DNA of 64,000 nucleotides from Triglochin maritima. Its lineage: Eukaryota > Streptophyta > Magnoliopsida > Alismatales > Juncaginaceae. The stretch is from NCBI GenBank assembly GCA_963682175.1, contig OY821775.1, positions 248,001 to 312,000 on the forward strand, in the 5' to 3' direction. How positions within the stretch are numbered: position 1 is the first letter of the stretch; every line of letters begins with the position of its first letter. A program made the position numbers and the translations under genes. The notes below the pieces were generated by a model. That model did no database searches. It saw only the letters and a list, made by a program, of their open reading frames with translations, and was not told where the DNA came from. Below are positions 37,401 to 50,772 of this stretch, one piece after another.

Positions 37401-38140
37401 TCACTCCATCTCTTCTCTTTAAAGGAGATATGATATCTTATATTGTTGTGAGGATTTTAATGTCATAAATTATGCGATGTCCATAGACTTGGATCCAAAA
37501 TGAAGTTGCCTCATCTCAATGATCTTACTTTAGCAGCTAATTAGGCTATCGTAAGATTTTATCAATGATTAGAGTGATTCGCATTTTATGTTTTCAAACC
37601 ACCTTTGACATAAAGCATACATACGTTTTAATATGTGTACGAGCTTGTCATTGGATTCATCAAATTAAGTTTCATTCGAACTTCATTGGTGTATCGCAGT
37701 TGTATTTTCACAATCAGCATAAATATGAATTTCCTTCATAATTACAAATAAGATCTTCAACATCATATTTATAGAACATAAGTTAGTATCGTGGTATGTT
37801 TGGTTTCAGCATCAAATTTGACTCAACTAAGGAGAATTCTCGTGCTCATAAAATGACACTAAACAACAAGAGAAATAACTTTTTAGATGCAGCAATGAAC
37901 ACATAGACGAAGTTCAGCAAACACGTCAAAGAACAGTTTAGAATTTTTTAGCACAAGCATATACCATATAGGTATAGATAACATGTGAAAAGACTGCAGG
38001 TAATGTCTCAAAGGTTTCGGGATTCATAACAAACTACTACTCTATTGAAGGCACATCAAAGAACAGACCACACTTCCTCGAATTTAATGGAACACATCAA
38101 CAAAGTTCAGCTGAATATTATTATTCAGGAGAAAGATGAA
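34469..38140. other. 3.7 kb intergenic, no gene seen
   Basis: AT-rich DNA with a (GT)n run near 35220-35236. No open frame has a recognisable domain. Positions 35700-36110 have a different base composition and could be an old repeat, but I cannot assign it. Confidence 0.45.
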
Positions 38141-39668
38141 TTAGGACTCCATTGGGGTGGTTTCTGTGCTTGGATCCTCCTGCATCGGCCCTTCTTCACC
38201 AGCCACTTCACCACTAGCCACTTCCCCTCTAACCTCCATATTGTCAATCATATCTTGAATTGTCTTTAAGTCCACTATGTGGAATGGCTCACCGACTCCA
38301 ACAACAGCAACTGTGCAGATGCTGCTGCTGAGCTTCTCACCCTGCAAGGTCTCCTTGATGGCAAAGAGAGCATCTTTTATTAATTCTTCACCTGAGTATT
38401 TGTCATAACCCTCGAACCTGCGCTCCAAGAAAGTCTTTGCAGCCTGTGAGCGAGATCCAATTGCAAATGCCTGGTATTCAAAGTAGTTACCGCTGGGGCA
38501 GTTGTAATAGAGGTGAGCACCCAACTCATCTAAGCCTGCAACCAGCAGGCCAACACCATATGGCCTTTTCCATGACCTCTGGGTGCAAACCTGCATGCAG
38601 GAAATGCATGGTGAATGCCATGTAAGAGTTATCAAGCTCGAGTTAAATAAACTTAAAGATAACCACCATGAAGCAACATTCCAACTGCCAACTAAATGCC
38701 ACAGACGGGGGTTAATGTGGATATCTTAACAGTCAGGAGCCTCAAATTTAAGTTGTTGAATCATATGAATGCCTCCTACATTCAGTTAGGAACGTCAAAC
38801 TCAAGATCTTCATGGGAACGTCCACACAAATAGTAGAAGCCATGGTTACCATGGAAAGAGAATACTCGAGTCCAACCTTAATATGGTACACCGTTCATGA
38901 ATCTCTCCCAAGAGCAGATTAGATTTTTTTTACATAAATTTCTTTAAACTGCTTTTGCTTGTACATTTACGAGAAAAACTCATGATGATAGCTTGACATC
39001 ATCTTACTAACAAGATGCTCTGAGCAGGGTCCAAGAAGCTCACAACAGTATCTGAGGGCAAGATCACATAATCAGACGTTTTGTATTTCTAAAAGGAATC
39101 CTACAATTTTAATTCCCAATGGTAATCAAATAGGTGTTTCCAATTAGAATGAACTGCATATTATTTTAACTATTACCCAAAAATCTAATTTTCTATTTAT
39201 TACCATGAATGGAAAATCACATTAATAACAACAATCAAGCCTTTAATCCCAAACTAGTTGAGGTAGGCTAGAAATGAACTCAAAAGAATCACGGTTCAGA
39301 CACGTGAATAGCTTTCTTCCACAAAACATTAAAACAACAATGACTTGAAAAATATATTAAGATTATAACTTCATTACTTCAAATCATCCAACAGCAACAA
39401 TTACCACAGAAGAGGTAGTGAAGGCTGAAATCTTCTTGATTTCCTTACTCCTAAGTCATTATTGAGCTACAGTAGTGGTGAACTGACACCATAATCGTTA
39501 TGGAAGTCCATCCCCTAATTTGCATAATATATAACCATGTTGTTGCCACTTCGAACCCCCACTGCACCACTTTTTCAATGTATGTTACACCAACCAACGA
39601 CACAGTTGTTGGGCTAGTCAAAGGAAATAGTGGTGTGTGATGACTAAATATAATGATTAGTAGAATAG

Positions 39669-39710
<42 letters not shown>

Positions 39711-41032
39711 AGGATAGTTTTTAACTCCGTCAAGGGATAGTTGTGCAGGGTATGCAAAGGTAATAATTGTGGAGAGTGTGGTTGCTGAGGTATGTTGTGA
39801 AAGTGGCTGTCCATGACTGCTGGTTACGATGGAAAAGGCAATTGAGGTTAATGGATAGCTGTACTTGAACAATGTGCAGAAAAAATAACAATGATGAGAG
39901 TGGATACAAACCTTTAACAGTTTAACTAAATAAAGTGCAATATTAAAATTGTATCAGATCAAATGGTCCATAAGTGCCAAATATTGATGTGGATCAAAAA
40001 TTTCTTAATATAAAATAAATGACAAAAAAGTTTCTCTAATAAAATCGAAAGTTCTTGACAAATCACCCCAAACATTCGCAAAGTGGAACAAATAGACAAT
40101 TAAATATACAAAACTACGAACAAATGCGAACCGTAAACAAATATATGTAAAAGATAATTTTGCCAGATTATAAATAGAAGTATAAACAAATAGAAGTAGT
40201 CAAAGTTCTTGCCACATCCTAGACCTAGAGAGCAAACAAATATCCAACTCAACCTTCTTGAGGACAACATGTATTTTACTTGCAATGTAGTCAGTCAGTC
40301 AGTCGGTCGGTCGGTCAGTCATAAAACTCCCAGGACAGTACAGGACTCTACAACCCAACCCAACCCAAGGCTATTCTTCAGCTAACAACCAGTACTGAAT
40401 TTAATTACCTACGAAAACAAATACAAAACCGCGTCAGATCCTAACTAAATCATGTGAAGGATGAACATTTCCAACTAGAAACAAAAGCCCAGCCCAAGTT
40501 ATTGAGAACGAGATCCCCCAAAGATCCCACCTTTCCATGGAAAAATCCATAAAAATCCGAGCTTTTTCCAGTTCCCCCACCACAACAGTCAACAGGCAAT
40601 CATTTACCTCAAATCCTTGAGAAAAACACGTAAAAATTTCATCTTTTTTTTTCAAAAAAAAATAATCCTAATTATTATGACCTGAGCCTTATCGGCCAAT
40701 CGGACGACGAGTCTTCCAACGGGGAGAGGGGCCTCGTAGACGAAAGCATGGTTGATGCACTCGTTTCGGAGGTACTTTGAGAGAACCCTTCCGTCGGCGG
40801 TGAGGCCAGCGATGGCGACCCCGATGTGGTCGTCGACCTTGAAGACCTTCTTCTGGTGGGAAGAGAGGTCGGAGGCGGACTTGTTGACGGTGGCGAGGAC
40901 GACGTGGGACTTAGATCGGATCCCGATCGCGGCGGAGCCTTGCTTCACCGCCTCCATCGCATACTCCACCTGGAACAGCCGTCCCGCCGGACTCCACGTC
41001 GTCACGTCCGTGTCGTACTGGTTTCGGAACAT
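38141..41032 (-). CDS. PAF1: 20S proteasome subunit alpha-6 (PAF/PSMA1)
   Basis: Two exons (41032-40682 and 38590-38141) join in phase to 266 residues. The ATG at 41030-41032 gives [15 protein letters not shown], the canonical start of this subunit; an in-frame TTG three codons upstream is ignored. The alpha-ring signature [17 protein letters not shown] is near residue 16. Then come [18 protein letters not shown] and [25 protein letters not shown], all typical of alpha-6. The C-terminus is acidic ([13 protein letters not shown]), as in plant PAF proteins. It forms the gate ring of the 20S core. The 2.1 kb intron holds a 35-base poly(G) run. Confidence 0.95.
39671..39705 (+). repeat. Poly(G) run of 35
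   Basis: Thirty-five consecutive G on the plus strand (C on the transcribed PAF strand), inside the PAF intron. Homopolymer G this long is unusual in plant DNA, and the exact length may be affected by sequencing. Confidence 0.9.
40290..40320. repeat. (GTCA/GTCG)n tetranucleotide repeat
   Basis: About eight GTCA or GTCG units in the PAF intron. Confidence 0.9.
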
Positions 41033-41362
41033 TTTGATCAAATTTCTAGGGTTTGGGTTTGGGTTTGGGTTTGGATTCTCTATTTGGCACTTTTAACTTC
41101 CCTCTTTCTTCTTCTCCAAGCTCCGTCTGTCGCACTCCATGGGCTTTGCAGATCCGATTATTTCTTGATCCGTCTTAGGATCCGTTTCAACTTCGGAGTC
41201 TTCTTATTATTGTAAATTATTACTAATAAAAATCTTAAGATATTTCGAGATAAATTAGTTTTCACGGGGTTTACCTAGAGATTGCAACAAGTCAACAATC
41301 ATTCTTAATCACTAAATTATGAGTGCATAAATTTTATTGGTGTTGTAGTTTACCTTTAAATA
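41033..41362. other. PAF promoter region
   Basis: These 330 bases between the PAF ATG and the LTR at 41363 include the telobox run. No open frame is supported. Confidence 0.5.
41047..41073 (-). promoter_or_regulatory. Telobox-like (AAACCC)n with AAACCCTA
   Basis: On the minus strand, four AAACCC-type units end in AAACCCTA just upstream of the PAF ATG, with about 15 bases between. Teloboxes near transcription starts are common in plant housekeeping and translation genes, which fits a proteasome subunit. No experiment is implied. Confidence 0.55.
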
Positions 41363-42076
41363 TGTGAATTAAAATATTTTTGGGAGAAAAGCAGACGTTC
41401 GGTCGATCGGGAGTACGTTTTTACTTATTCAGGAAACGTGCATGGAAATTTTTGGTCGACCGATGTGATCTATTCAGTCGACCGGGCGCACACTCAGAGC
41501 GAAGCAGAAGGGTCTGGATGTTTTCAGTAGATCGGAACTTAAGTCACGGTCGACCGATTGGAGCATTGTGATACTGTCTGGGAATTTACGGTTGACCGAT
41601 TGAGCTCTGGATTGCGCTACGGTTTTAGGTTCGGTCGACCGTTCGAGTCTGTTTCGCCCACGTTCTGTACTTTTCTCCACGCAATTTTGGTGCAATTAAT
41701 ACTTGTTTTGGCCTACTATATAAAGACAACTTCGTCCCCATTTGTATTACAACAATTAGAACTATTATTATTGTCTATTTTTGCATTCTTGAGAGAAAAG
41801 ATAAAGAGTATCCTTGTGGATTTAGTGTGAGCAAATTCAACTGGGTATTCTTGTCGGTTGGTCGTGTGTTCTGTAAGTCTATATTTGTAATTCGTTTTCT
41901 CTATATTAGATTGAGGTTGTGTCGTCCGTGATTTTTCCCGTATTGAGTTTCCACATTAAATCTTGCATGTTTTGTGTGGTTTGGTGTTTTTGGATTTGCA
42001 ATTGTGGTTTCTTTTCTTCATTGGATTTGTCGTTTTCGTTCCGCTGTGTATTTGTGATTGATTTTATTCTCTAACA
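41363..42076 (+). repeat. Solo or truncated LTR of the copia family at 1-5320
   Basis: It matches the LTR at 4486-5320 in inverted orientation. Shared features are the AGAAAA-CAGAC start, CGGTCGACCG copies (41398-41645), the CACGCAATTTTGGTGCAA region, a TATA box (CTATATAAAG, about 41714), CTTCGTCCCC, and the end GTTCCGCTG..CTAACA. No primer site or coding region follows, so it is a solo LTR or truncated end. No convincing target duplication was found; the left boundary is approximate. Confidence 0.82.
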
Positions 42077-42854
42077 ATTTAGATATTTCGTAAATTCATC
42101 ATATGGTTCAAACTAATCTCTCAATGATCTCGTTCATGTTTATGTTTGCCATTGAGTCCGAGGTCTCAAAATCAAGGATTTGAATTGAAGGTGCCAAATT
42201 ATTTTGGTAACTAAAAATTGTTGATTTCAAACAATATAACCATTTAAGTGCACAATTTGTAATAACTCGTCAAATGCAAAAAAAAAAAACAAATGTTTCT
42301 AAAAAGTATACAACCATCACCACAACACACACAAGGTTAGAATCAATTTGATTTTGAATTACAAGTTGGAAAAGCTCTTACTTTACCCATACTCAAGAGA
42401 GCATATTTTGAAGTGTTGGGTACTAATTGAAACGATCATGTTTGTAGAATCTCAAACATTTTATTGTACTGAATTGCAAAATAATCACTATTATGATATT
42501 ATGATATTATCACAATATGTATTTATGATATTATCACAATATGTATTTATCACAATATGTATTTATCACAATATGTATTTATGATATTATCACAATATTT
42601 TAATTCACATTTTATTATGATATTATCACAATATGTATTTATGTTCCCACCTAGGGGAGAGCATGAACCAGTCCGGACCGAATAGGACTGGTACGAGTTT
42701 CGACTCGGACTATGGGACGGGTTTGGGTTTCGGTCCGGTCCAAAACCCAATCCCCCCAAACCGGTCCGCTTCTGTACCAATGCTCAACACTATTCCCTCC
42801 CAAAAAAACACTGAAAAGAGAAGAAAATAAAAACTTATCTCATCCGTAGCAGAA
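42077..42854. other. Upstream region of the ERA-like gene
   Basis: It contains a TATCACAATATGTATTTA minisatellite (42493-42641). A GGGGAGAGCATGAACC segment followed by GGTCCG-rich sequence (42651-42770) resembles the ends of some plant hAT elements, but a second end was not found. Confidence 0.45.
42493..42641. repeat. Minisatellite with TATCACAATATGTATTTA unit
   Basis: Six to seven imperfect units of 18-24 bases with alternating TGATAT inserts. Confidence 0.85.
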
Positions 42855-45800
42855 ATGGAGTTGGCCGGAGCTCTCCGTTTCTCCGGCATAATCTTGCCGG
42901 AATATTCCACCTTCCCCTTCCCCTTCCCCCTCCGCAGAGGCCATCCCCACAGGAAGAAGAAGAGTTGTCTTCCTCCTAAAAGACACTCTCTTTCCCTTTC
43001 CCTTTCCGTGAAGGTAGAGGACGAGGAGAGGAAGGGAGAGACTTCTTCTTCTTCTTCTCCGGCATTCCTTTCGTTGAGTGGGAAGCCGGATAGGAACATG
43101 GCGTTGTTGGACGAGTACGAGATGGAGGAGCTCGATTCCGACGGAACCCTAAACCCTAACCATCGAAGCGGTCGGTACTTTCTCTCTTTTTTGTGTTTTT
43201 TTCTGTTAGTTTTTGTGGATAAAGGTTCCATCTTTATGTTTGGGTGAATGGTTAATGACGGATGCAACATGAATTCGATTCTTAAGTTGCTCGGTTTGTG
43301 TTCGACATCAACTCCAATTCAATTAAACAAGTAGCACAATACTATATGCTATTTAGAATTTCAATCAACCAACCAACGTTGGATGGTCGGCTAGTTTTCA
43401 TACATGACCTAGAAGTTAAGCTAAGCATATTTCAGTTACAAATGAGCTTAAGACTACTGATCGTGTATTCAGGTACTGGATGAAGTTGAAATATGCCAGC
43501 TTAGTTCGTTTCCAAAATTCAACTCAACTCAAAAACTTTCAAACTACACTAAGTGGTCTTTAATCATAACCCAAAAGTTGACAACGGATGATCAAAAACG
43601 AGTTTGTAACTTTGCATGGTGTGACATTGAGAAGCATAGATTCCATTATATTTAGGATCTAGAACAGTAACTCAAGGTGTCACAAACTGCTTCGTCTTAA
43701 TTTTCCTGTCCTTCAGCTTGGATAAGCTTAGTGAGGTTGCTTTGTAGGAAAGTAAGATAGATACAACTTTGTGGATATAGAGTGGCTCCTGCACTGGTCA
43801 CGGTTTAAGTCTATAACTATTAGTATCATGCAGCATAATTCATGGACTTCTTGTATGCTCATGTCTCTGACAACAGTGTCATGTGCGACTTCTGTACTTA
43901 ATTGCATGGTTTATAATCTTCAAACAAAATTTTAATAGCGAAAATAGAGATGTAAAAATTTCACAATCACTGCTAAACAAATCTCAAAGGTGTTGTCTCA
44001 GTATAGTCTTTTAATTGAGGAGGATTAAAGATCTACACTGGCAACTCTTACAGTCTGGCATATATCAACTCTGCTAGGGGGTGATCTATACCAGTTCCAC
44101 AATTTTGTACTTAAGTTGGAAGGTTGCTTTATTTGCAGGTTATGTGGCTGTATTGGGGAAGCCTAATGTTGGAAAGAGCACGCTATCAAATCAAATGATT
44201 GGTCAAAAGCTCTCAATCGTAACAGATAAACCTCAAACTACAAGGCACCGAATCCTTGGTATATGTTCTGGGGACGAATACCAGGTAGAATGATTGCTTC
44301 TCCAGGTCTTAAAGAAACCATTAATCCTGGAAAAAAAAGTGTTGATAGCTATTAGTTACAGCATACAATGTCATTCTTATGATTCATGGGATAGTCCGCA
44401 GATGATTCTCTATGACACACCTGGCGTTATTGAGAAGAAAATGCATAAGTTAGACGCCATGATGATGAAAAATGTCCGTAGTGCCACTATTAATGCAGAC
44501 TGTGTATTGGTGGTAGTTGATGCATGCAAGATGCCTCAAAAGGTACATAACATTACATAAGCTTACTTCAAAACAGAATATTACCATGTATATTATATAA
44601 CATCTCTGAAGTCGGTTTTCTTGTCAATTTCAGATTGATGAGATTCTTGAAGAAGGCATGGGAACCATTACAGATAAGGTTCCCACATTGCTCGTCCTGA
44701 ACAAAAAAGACCTTATTAAACCAGGAGAAATTGCTAAGAGGCTGGAGGTTAGCTGAACTTCACTATAATATTAACTTTCAGAGCATCACTAGATTCACTA
44801 CATGTGCTGTCAGCATAATTTTCTAACTTTGGATAATTGCATGTCTTGAAGTGGTATGAAAAATTTACCAACGTCGACGAGGTAATACCTATTAGTGCTA
44901 AGTATGGGCAAGGCGTGGATGATATCAAGGAATGGGTACTTTCGAAACTGCCCCTCGGCCCTGCTTATTACCCAAAGGTAAGCTCATGTCATGGTAGCCC
45001 TGTGTAGAATTGCATGCTTTGAATAAATCCTATGATTTTGTTGTTGGATACCCCAAAGACATTGTCAGTGCTTCATGTTGTTGACACCCCAAAGACATCT
45101 TCACTTTTCCTTTTGGGTGGCTCTATCATATAACATTGATCTGTCAACCTTTGTTGCTTGAGCTGAGAAAATATTGTTCATGTTTCTGTGTCAGGATATT
45201 GCAAGCGAGCACCCTGAGCGATTCTTCATAGCTGAAATTGTAAGAGAGAAGATATTTTTGCAGTACAGAAATGAGATTCCATATGCCTGTCAGGTACTTA
45301 GCTTCAGCTTGGATAAGCTTAGTGTTTATTGCAATTTGTGAATGAATAACTTTGCTCTCCCTGTACAGGTCAACGTTGTAAATTACATAAGCAGGCCTAC
45401 TTCAAAGGATTATGTTGTTGTTGAGATTGTTGCTGAGAAAGAGACACAAAAGATGATTCTCATTGGAAAAGTATGCCACTATCTTGCACACATGAATTTC
45501 CTGCTAATAGTGTCGGCATGCACCTAATTGTTTTTATTGCGACTTGGAAATTATTATATAACTTGATGCTAGATAGGTGTGGTTTCAAATGGATGTTAAA
45601 TTATTATATATACTGTTAGAAGTCGGAGATTTTCTGAGAATTTAATTGCGCGTCAACAACTGATGTTATGTTACTATAGGTAAAGTTTAAATTATCATTG
45701 CTGTCGTTTCTTGCATTAGATTAGGCATTGTGGTTGATGATGTATTGGATTCTGATAATTGCAGGATGGTAAGGCCCTGAAGTTACTGGCAACTGCCGCA

Positions 45801-46014
45801 AGGCTTGATATCGAAGATTTTGTTCAAAAGAAAATATTCCTCGAGGTAAAACAAACAATTCTTTGTCCGCTTCTATCTACAGTCACGCACGCCCATTGAA
45901 CATGTGGTTACGTAATTGACTGAACAGGTAGAGGTAAAGGTGAAAGCGAACTGGCGGGAGGACGAAGGCCTTCTGAAGCATTACGGCTATGGTGGACAAA
46001 TCCGAGTATTATAA
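42855..46014 (+). CDS. ERA-type GTPase with KH domain, probably plastid
   Basis: Nine exons, 42855-43170, 44139-44284, 44402-44542, 44634-44747, 44852-44977, 45195-45293, 45369-45470, 45765-45845 and 45928-46014, join in phase to 403 residues. All GTPase motifs are present: GKPNVGKST (G1), PQTTRHRI (G2), DTPG (G3), NKKD (G4) and ISAK (G5). A KH RNA-binding domain follows ([31 protein letters not shown]), ending [17 protein letters not shown]. Bacterial Era assembles the 30S ribosomal subunit. The Ser/Arg/Lys-rich N-terminus of about 100 residues is a plausible chloroplast transit peptide, matching the plastid ERA-like class (At5g66470 type). Confidence 0.93.
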
Positions 46015-47740
46015 CATAAAATTATGCTTTCTTTTAGCTAGACTAGAATCAACAAGAACAATGCACACCTACCTATTTAAGATCAATCCTTGGTCGAAAA
46101 GAAAACAACAATGTGTTGTGTTAATTAGTCGACTTAGGGACACGAGCTTTTGTTCTATCTATCTATCTCTGTAATGTATTATTGATTGGTTTATTGTGTA
46201 ATACACCGACAGTTGTTGAAGAGGAAGAGCAAATCATGGCACCATTTCCTCCTCTAATTAAAAGCGATTTTTTTCTGCTTTTCTTCTGATTGGTGCCGTG
46301 AGGTTGGGTTGGGTTGAGTTGAGTTTCTTTTCTTTCATGTTTCTACCATGATATAATTAATATAAATGTTTGTAGGTCCCATACACCATGGGTGATCTTA
46401 ATTAATATAATAATGTCAATTTTGTTTTGTACCTTTCATGCTTGGTTGCAGGTAGCATTGAAGTTGGTCAATTTGAACCGAGATTCTAACCCTACTCTAA
46501 CCTTTTCTTTTAAAAAAAGAAGATAGACGTTTTGAAATATGCAATGTATATTTAACCACATGATTACGTTGATTGATGATTTGACATAGAACAACTTACC
46601 CCATAAGAATTTGTTTCCAGAAGAATGGATAGCATACGACTAATGGTGGGAGAGTATTTGTAGACATATCAATATATCATGTTAGGTGTTTGCGTAACGT
46701 ATATTATTATTGTGAACATGTATGTAATGGTAGGAAGAAGAAGATGTGGACGTGCACATGCAAATGCTGAACTGATTTGATTTCATGGGACTGTTTTAAA
46801 AACTCTCGGATCACTTTCAAATGACATCAAATCAACCACCGCCCATACACATACACATACACAAACAAACAACCCATCTTTATCGTACGTCTTCTTTCCA
46901 TAACTTAATTAACTCCATGGAGGCCGGACACCTCATACCTCCTATCAATTAAGATACGGACACACAACATCGATCTCTTTCTAGTAGTTGTGGATATATA
47001 TCGTGATATACAAGCAAAACAACAATCCATATAATTAAACATTGTTTGTTTGGTTTCATATGCATCCATGGTATCTCTTTTTTTGACCCTCGATATTATC
47101 TGTATTCAGATAAGATTCCGGTAGTATGAAAATAGCTAGAAAGCTCAAATATTTTTATATACTAAGAAGAAAAGTAAAATTCATATTTTCCCGTCATTTT
47201 GAGTAAAAATGTAAATCTGAGATGGTGAAACTTTCTCATTTCCAACCGTGGAGCCATGGCCATGGGCAGGTCCAGGTGTGATTCTCTCTAGTGCATTGTT
47301 AATGGTAGTCGGCTATCTATACATGGATACAAACAAATCCAAAGATAAACATCAATCTCAATACATACGTGTTGCATGTGCTTACATTTCGACTTACACA
47401 CAAGCAAACATAGATAAAAACATCTTTTATTATTATTTATGATATCGGAACTTCTGCTGTTTATAAGTTTAAATGGTAAAATAATTCAAGAAACTGAAGG
47501 ATCTTTTATTTATTTTCAGTATTTTTTGTTAACTTTGACTGCTAGATTTTCCATCATCGTTATTTGTCTACTACTTCAGTCAGAAGAAGATCGGATCCAC
47601 CATAACTTAAGGAAGGAATAATCTATTTATGCGCCTTTTGGATAAACAAATTATTTCCTCGCATAAGATTTTATAGTCGTTCCCAACCAAACCAAACCAA
47701 ACCAAACCACTCCACTTGAGAGTAAGTTCGAAACAAGAAC
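46015..47740. other. Intergenic, no gene seen
   Basis: 3' flank of the GTPase gene and promoter side of the mannanase, with a short (CATACA)n stretch near 46845-46865. No coding sequence is recognised. Confidence 0.5.
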
Positions 47741-50700
47741 ATGTATCAAAAAGTTGGTGTTGGTGTTGTGTTGTTGATTGGCATCATCATCCTCGATGAA
47801 GTTCCAAAAGCAGAAGCAAGATGGAGTTTTGTTAGGAGTAGTGGGCTCAACTTTGAGGTTGATGGGAACTCATTCTTCCCGAATGGGTTCAACGCCTACT
47901 GGTTGATGATGTTAGGATCAGAGGCTTCTGAGAGGAGTAAAGTCACCTCTGCATTCCAACAGGCTTCAACACATGGTATGACTGTTGCAAGAACTTGGGC
48001 TTTCAGTGATGGTGGATATAAACCCCTGCAGTACTCCCCTGGATCCTATAATGAGAACATGTTTAAGGTATAATTATAATAACATGACCTTTTTTGTGTG
48101 TAAAAAAACTCGGGTTTTTGTATTTTTCTTTAACCATTTTGTGTGTGTGTGTGTGTTTGTTGGGTGGAGAAAACACATTAAAAAGAAACCTTTTTTGTGG
48201 TTTGGTTTTGTTGGGTTTTTGGTTTTCTTGCTGTGATGTTTTTCTTTTGAATAATTTTTTTTAATTTTTTTATGATGTTTAAGAAGGAAAAAAACTCTTT
48301 TTTTCGATTTTGTATTGTTGATTTTGGTTTTTCTTGTCAATGATGTATTTGTTTTGAATACCCATTTCAAAATAACTCTTTCGGTTTTCGTTTTGTTGGG
48401 TTTCTTCAATCTACATTGTTTCATGTTCTTATTATGATTTATTTGGGGATGAAATGAGCATTTTTCTGTGTTTATCCCATTTAGAGACTTTCCTGTTTGT
48501 TTTCATATTCTGGTGCTTTTTAATGAAATACCCATTTTAGACAGCTGATTTTCTGATGTTTATTTGTTGGTTTCTTCCATTTAGAGACTTTCCTGTTTAT
48601 TTTCTTCAGCATTCATTTCTCAAATTCCTTTGCTTTTATTTCTTTAGATTTGAGTAATTCTATTGCTTTTCTTTTTCCAGGGATCCCTTCATGTTTGGAT
48701 TTTTTTTTGAGATGAAAGGCTTGGTTGTTGTGGATGATGATATTACTTCTTAAAATATTTAATGTTTCTTGTTATACTATTATCAACCATTGAAATTCAT
48801 TGTTCTAGTATTTATTTAATTTATGGGTGCAGGGTTTGGATTTTGTGATATCCGAAGCAAGAAAGTATAGAATCAGACTTATATTGAGTTTGGTGAACAA
48901 CTATGACAGTCTTGGAGGGAAGAAACAATATGTGGAATGGGGCAGGAGTCATGGCCAATACATCAATTCTGATGATGACTTCTTCACCAATCCTGTAGTC
49001 AAAGGCTTCTACAAGGATCACATCAAGGTAATAATAAAGCACAATATGCTTTTCTTTTCCTTTTTTCTTTATCAATCTTTCAAAACATTTTTTTCTTCCT
49101 TTGTTAGTTATCTCCCTTAAAACCCCCAATGAAGATAACAAATGTTTCGAAATGACATTTTCTTTTATAATTTAGTGAGATGTTATGAGCTGCAAATAAT
49201 GTTTTAATAACATTCAGGTTGCCATTTCCAGGTTTTAAAGCAGGTTGGTAGTTGGTTGATTTCCTCCAGTTTTCCATGAAGTGTGCATCAGTGAAAGCAT
49301 TTTCAAATTGAAAATTACATCAATTTTGGCATCGTTTACATTAATATCCACCTCATTAGAATTGAGTAGTTTTTTTTATCAATATTAAGCATTGGTTGAT
49401 TATTACACCTACGGCATAGAGCTATCTAGCTGTTGTTTTTAAAGTTTTCTCCTGCAATAAATATCATGAAAGGGATGTGATTATCACGAAAGAGCCTAAC
49501 CTTTCTGTATTCTCTGGATTTGTAATTTGTTGGTGGAATAACTAAAATGGTATTTTTCTTTTCTATACCAGACAGTGCTCACTCGAGTCAACAGTCTGAC
49601 TAGGGTTGCTTACAAAGATGATCCAACAATATTAGCATGGGAACTTATGAATGAGCCCAGATGTCCCTCAGATTCTTCAGGAAGAAACATACAGGTCACT
49701 TTCTCTTTGTCAATCTTTCGAATTTTTTGCGTAACAATTTGATGGAAACATTATCGAACTACCTGTTTATGGGTCGTTACTTGTTAGTGTTACCAACTCT
49801 CTTAGATAGACTAGTTCAAATGGTTAATGATGTTTTAACGAGATAACGTAATTCAAGTTGTACACCTTCTCCGCTCATCAAGAAACGGAGAGATCAATTC
49901 AGTTTTGTTGGTTTACTAGTGTCTCCAATTTGATAATAATTCTTAGATATCTATCTCTATATGTTGGCTGCATTTTTTTTGTTCTAAACTCATTTCTCGT
50001 ACAACATATATGCAGGCCTGGATTACAGAAATGGCAGCTTACGTGAAATCCATAGACAAAAACCACTTATTGGAAGCTGGTTTGGAAGGATTTTACGGGC
50101 ATTCGTCGTCTCAGAAATTGAGAACAAATCCTGGCTTTCAAGTCGGAACTGATTTCATATCAAACAACCAGATCCCTGGTATCGATTTTGCGACACTCCA
50201 TTCGTATCCAGATCAATGGTAAGTTCGACCACCAAATGGTATAGCTGAAAAACAAAAGCAAATTAACTGAACAAATTGATGTCAAACATTTGAATACCGC
50301 AAACTAAACAAACATATATTAAGTTTTACAACTTCTATTGATACATTTAATTTGTTTTTGTAGGCTGGTCGGTTCTAGTGATCAAGCTCAGTTCGCATTC
50401 CTCAACAGATGGCTAGACACGCACATCCAAGATGCTCGCTACATCCTACGAAAACCACTGCTCCTGACCGAGTTCGGGAAATCCTGGAAGGACCCGGGCT
50501 ATAACAATCATCAGAGAGATGCGTTGTTCAATGCTGTATACTCAAAGATTTATTGGTCTGCTAGAACAAGAGGTGCAGCTGTTGGTGGTCTGTTTTGGCA
50601 ACTTTTGGCTGAGGGAATGGACTCTTATCGTGATGGGTACGAAATCATTCTCAATGAGAACACATCCACATCCACAGTGATCTCCCAGCATTGCCGTCGT

Positions 50701-50772
50701 CTCCGTAATCTTGGAAAACTGTATGCAAGAGAGAGGATTGGGCAGGCAGTCAAGAGGAAGCAAAATCCTTAG
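47741..50772 (+). CDS. GH5 mannan endo-1,4-beta-mannosidase
   Basis: Five exons, 47741-48067, 48833-49027, 49572-49694, 50016-50218 and 50364-50772, join in phase to 418 residues. A signal peptide ([17 protein letters not shown]) begins the protein. The GH5 family 7 pattern follows: FYPNGFN-like [21 protein letters not shown], acid/base Glu in [18 protein letters not shown], and nucleophile Glu in LLTEFG. The enzyme is secreted and cuts beta-1,4-mannan in cell walls, as in seed germination and fruit softening. The C-terminal tail is Arg/Lys-rich ([13 protein letters not shown]). No lesion is seen. Which MAN paralogue this is cannot be told. Confidence 0.94.

Noticed and set aside
41363..42076. 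A complete second copia element
   Set aside because: No primer-binding site or coding sequence follows the LTR and no matching second LTR is nearby.
42651..42780. Possible hAT transposon end
   Set aside because: Only one end-like segment; no partner end or 8-bp duplication could be found.
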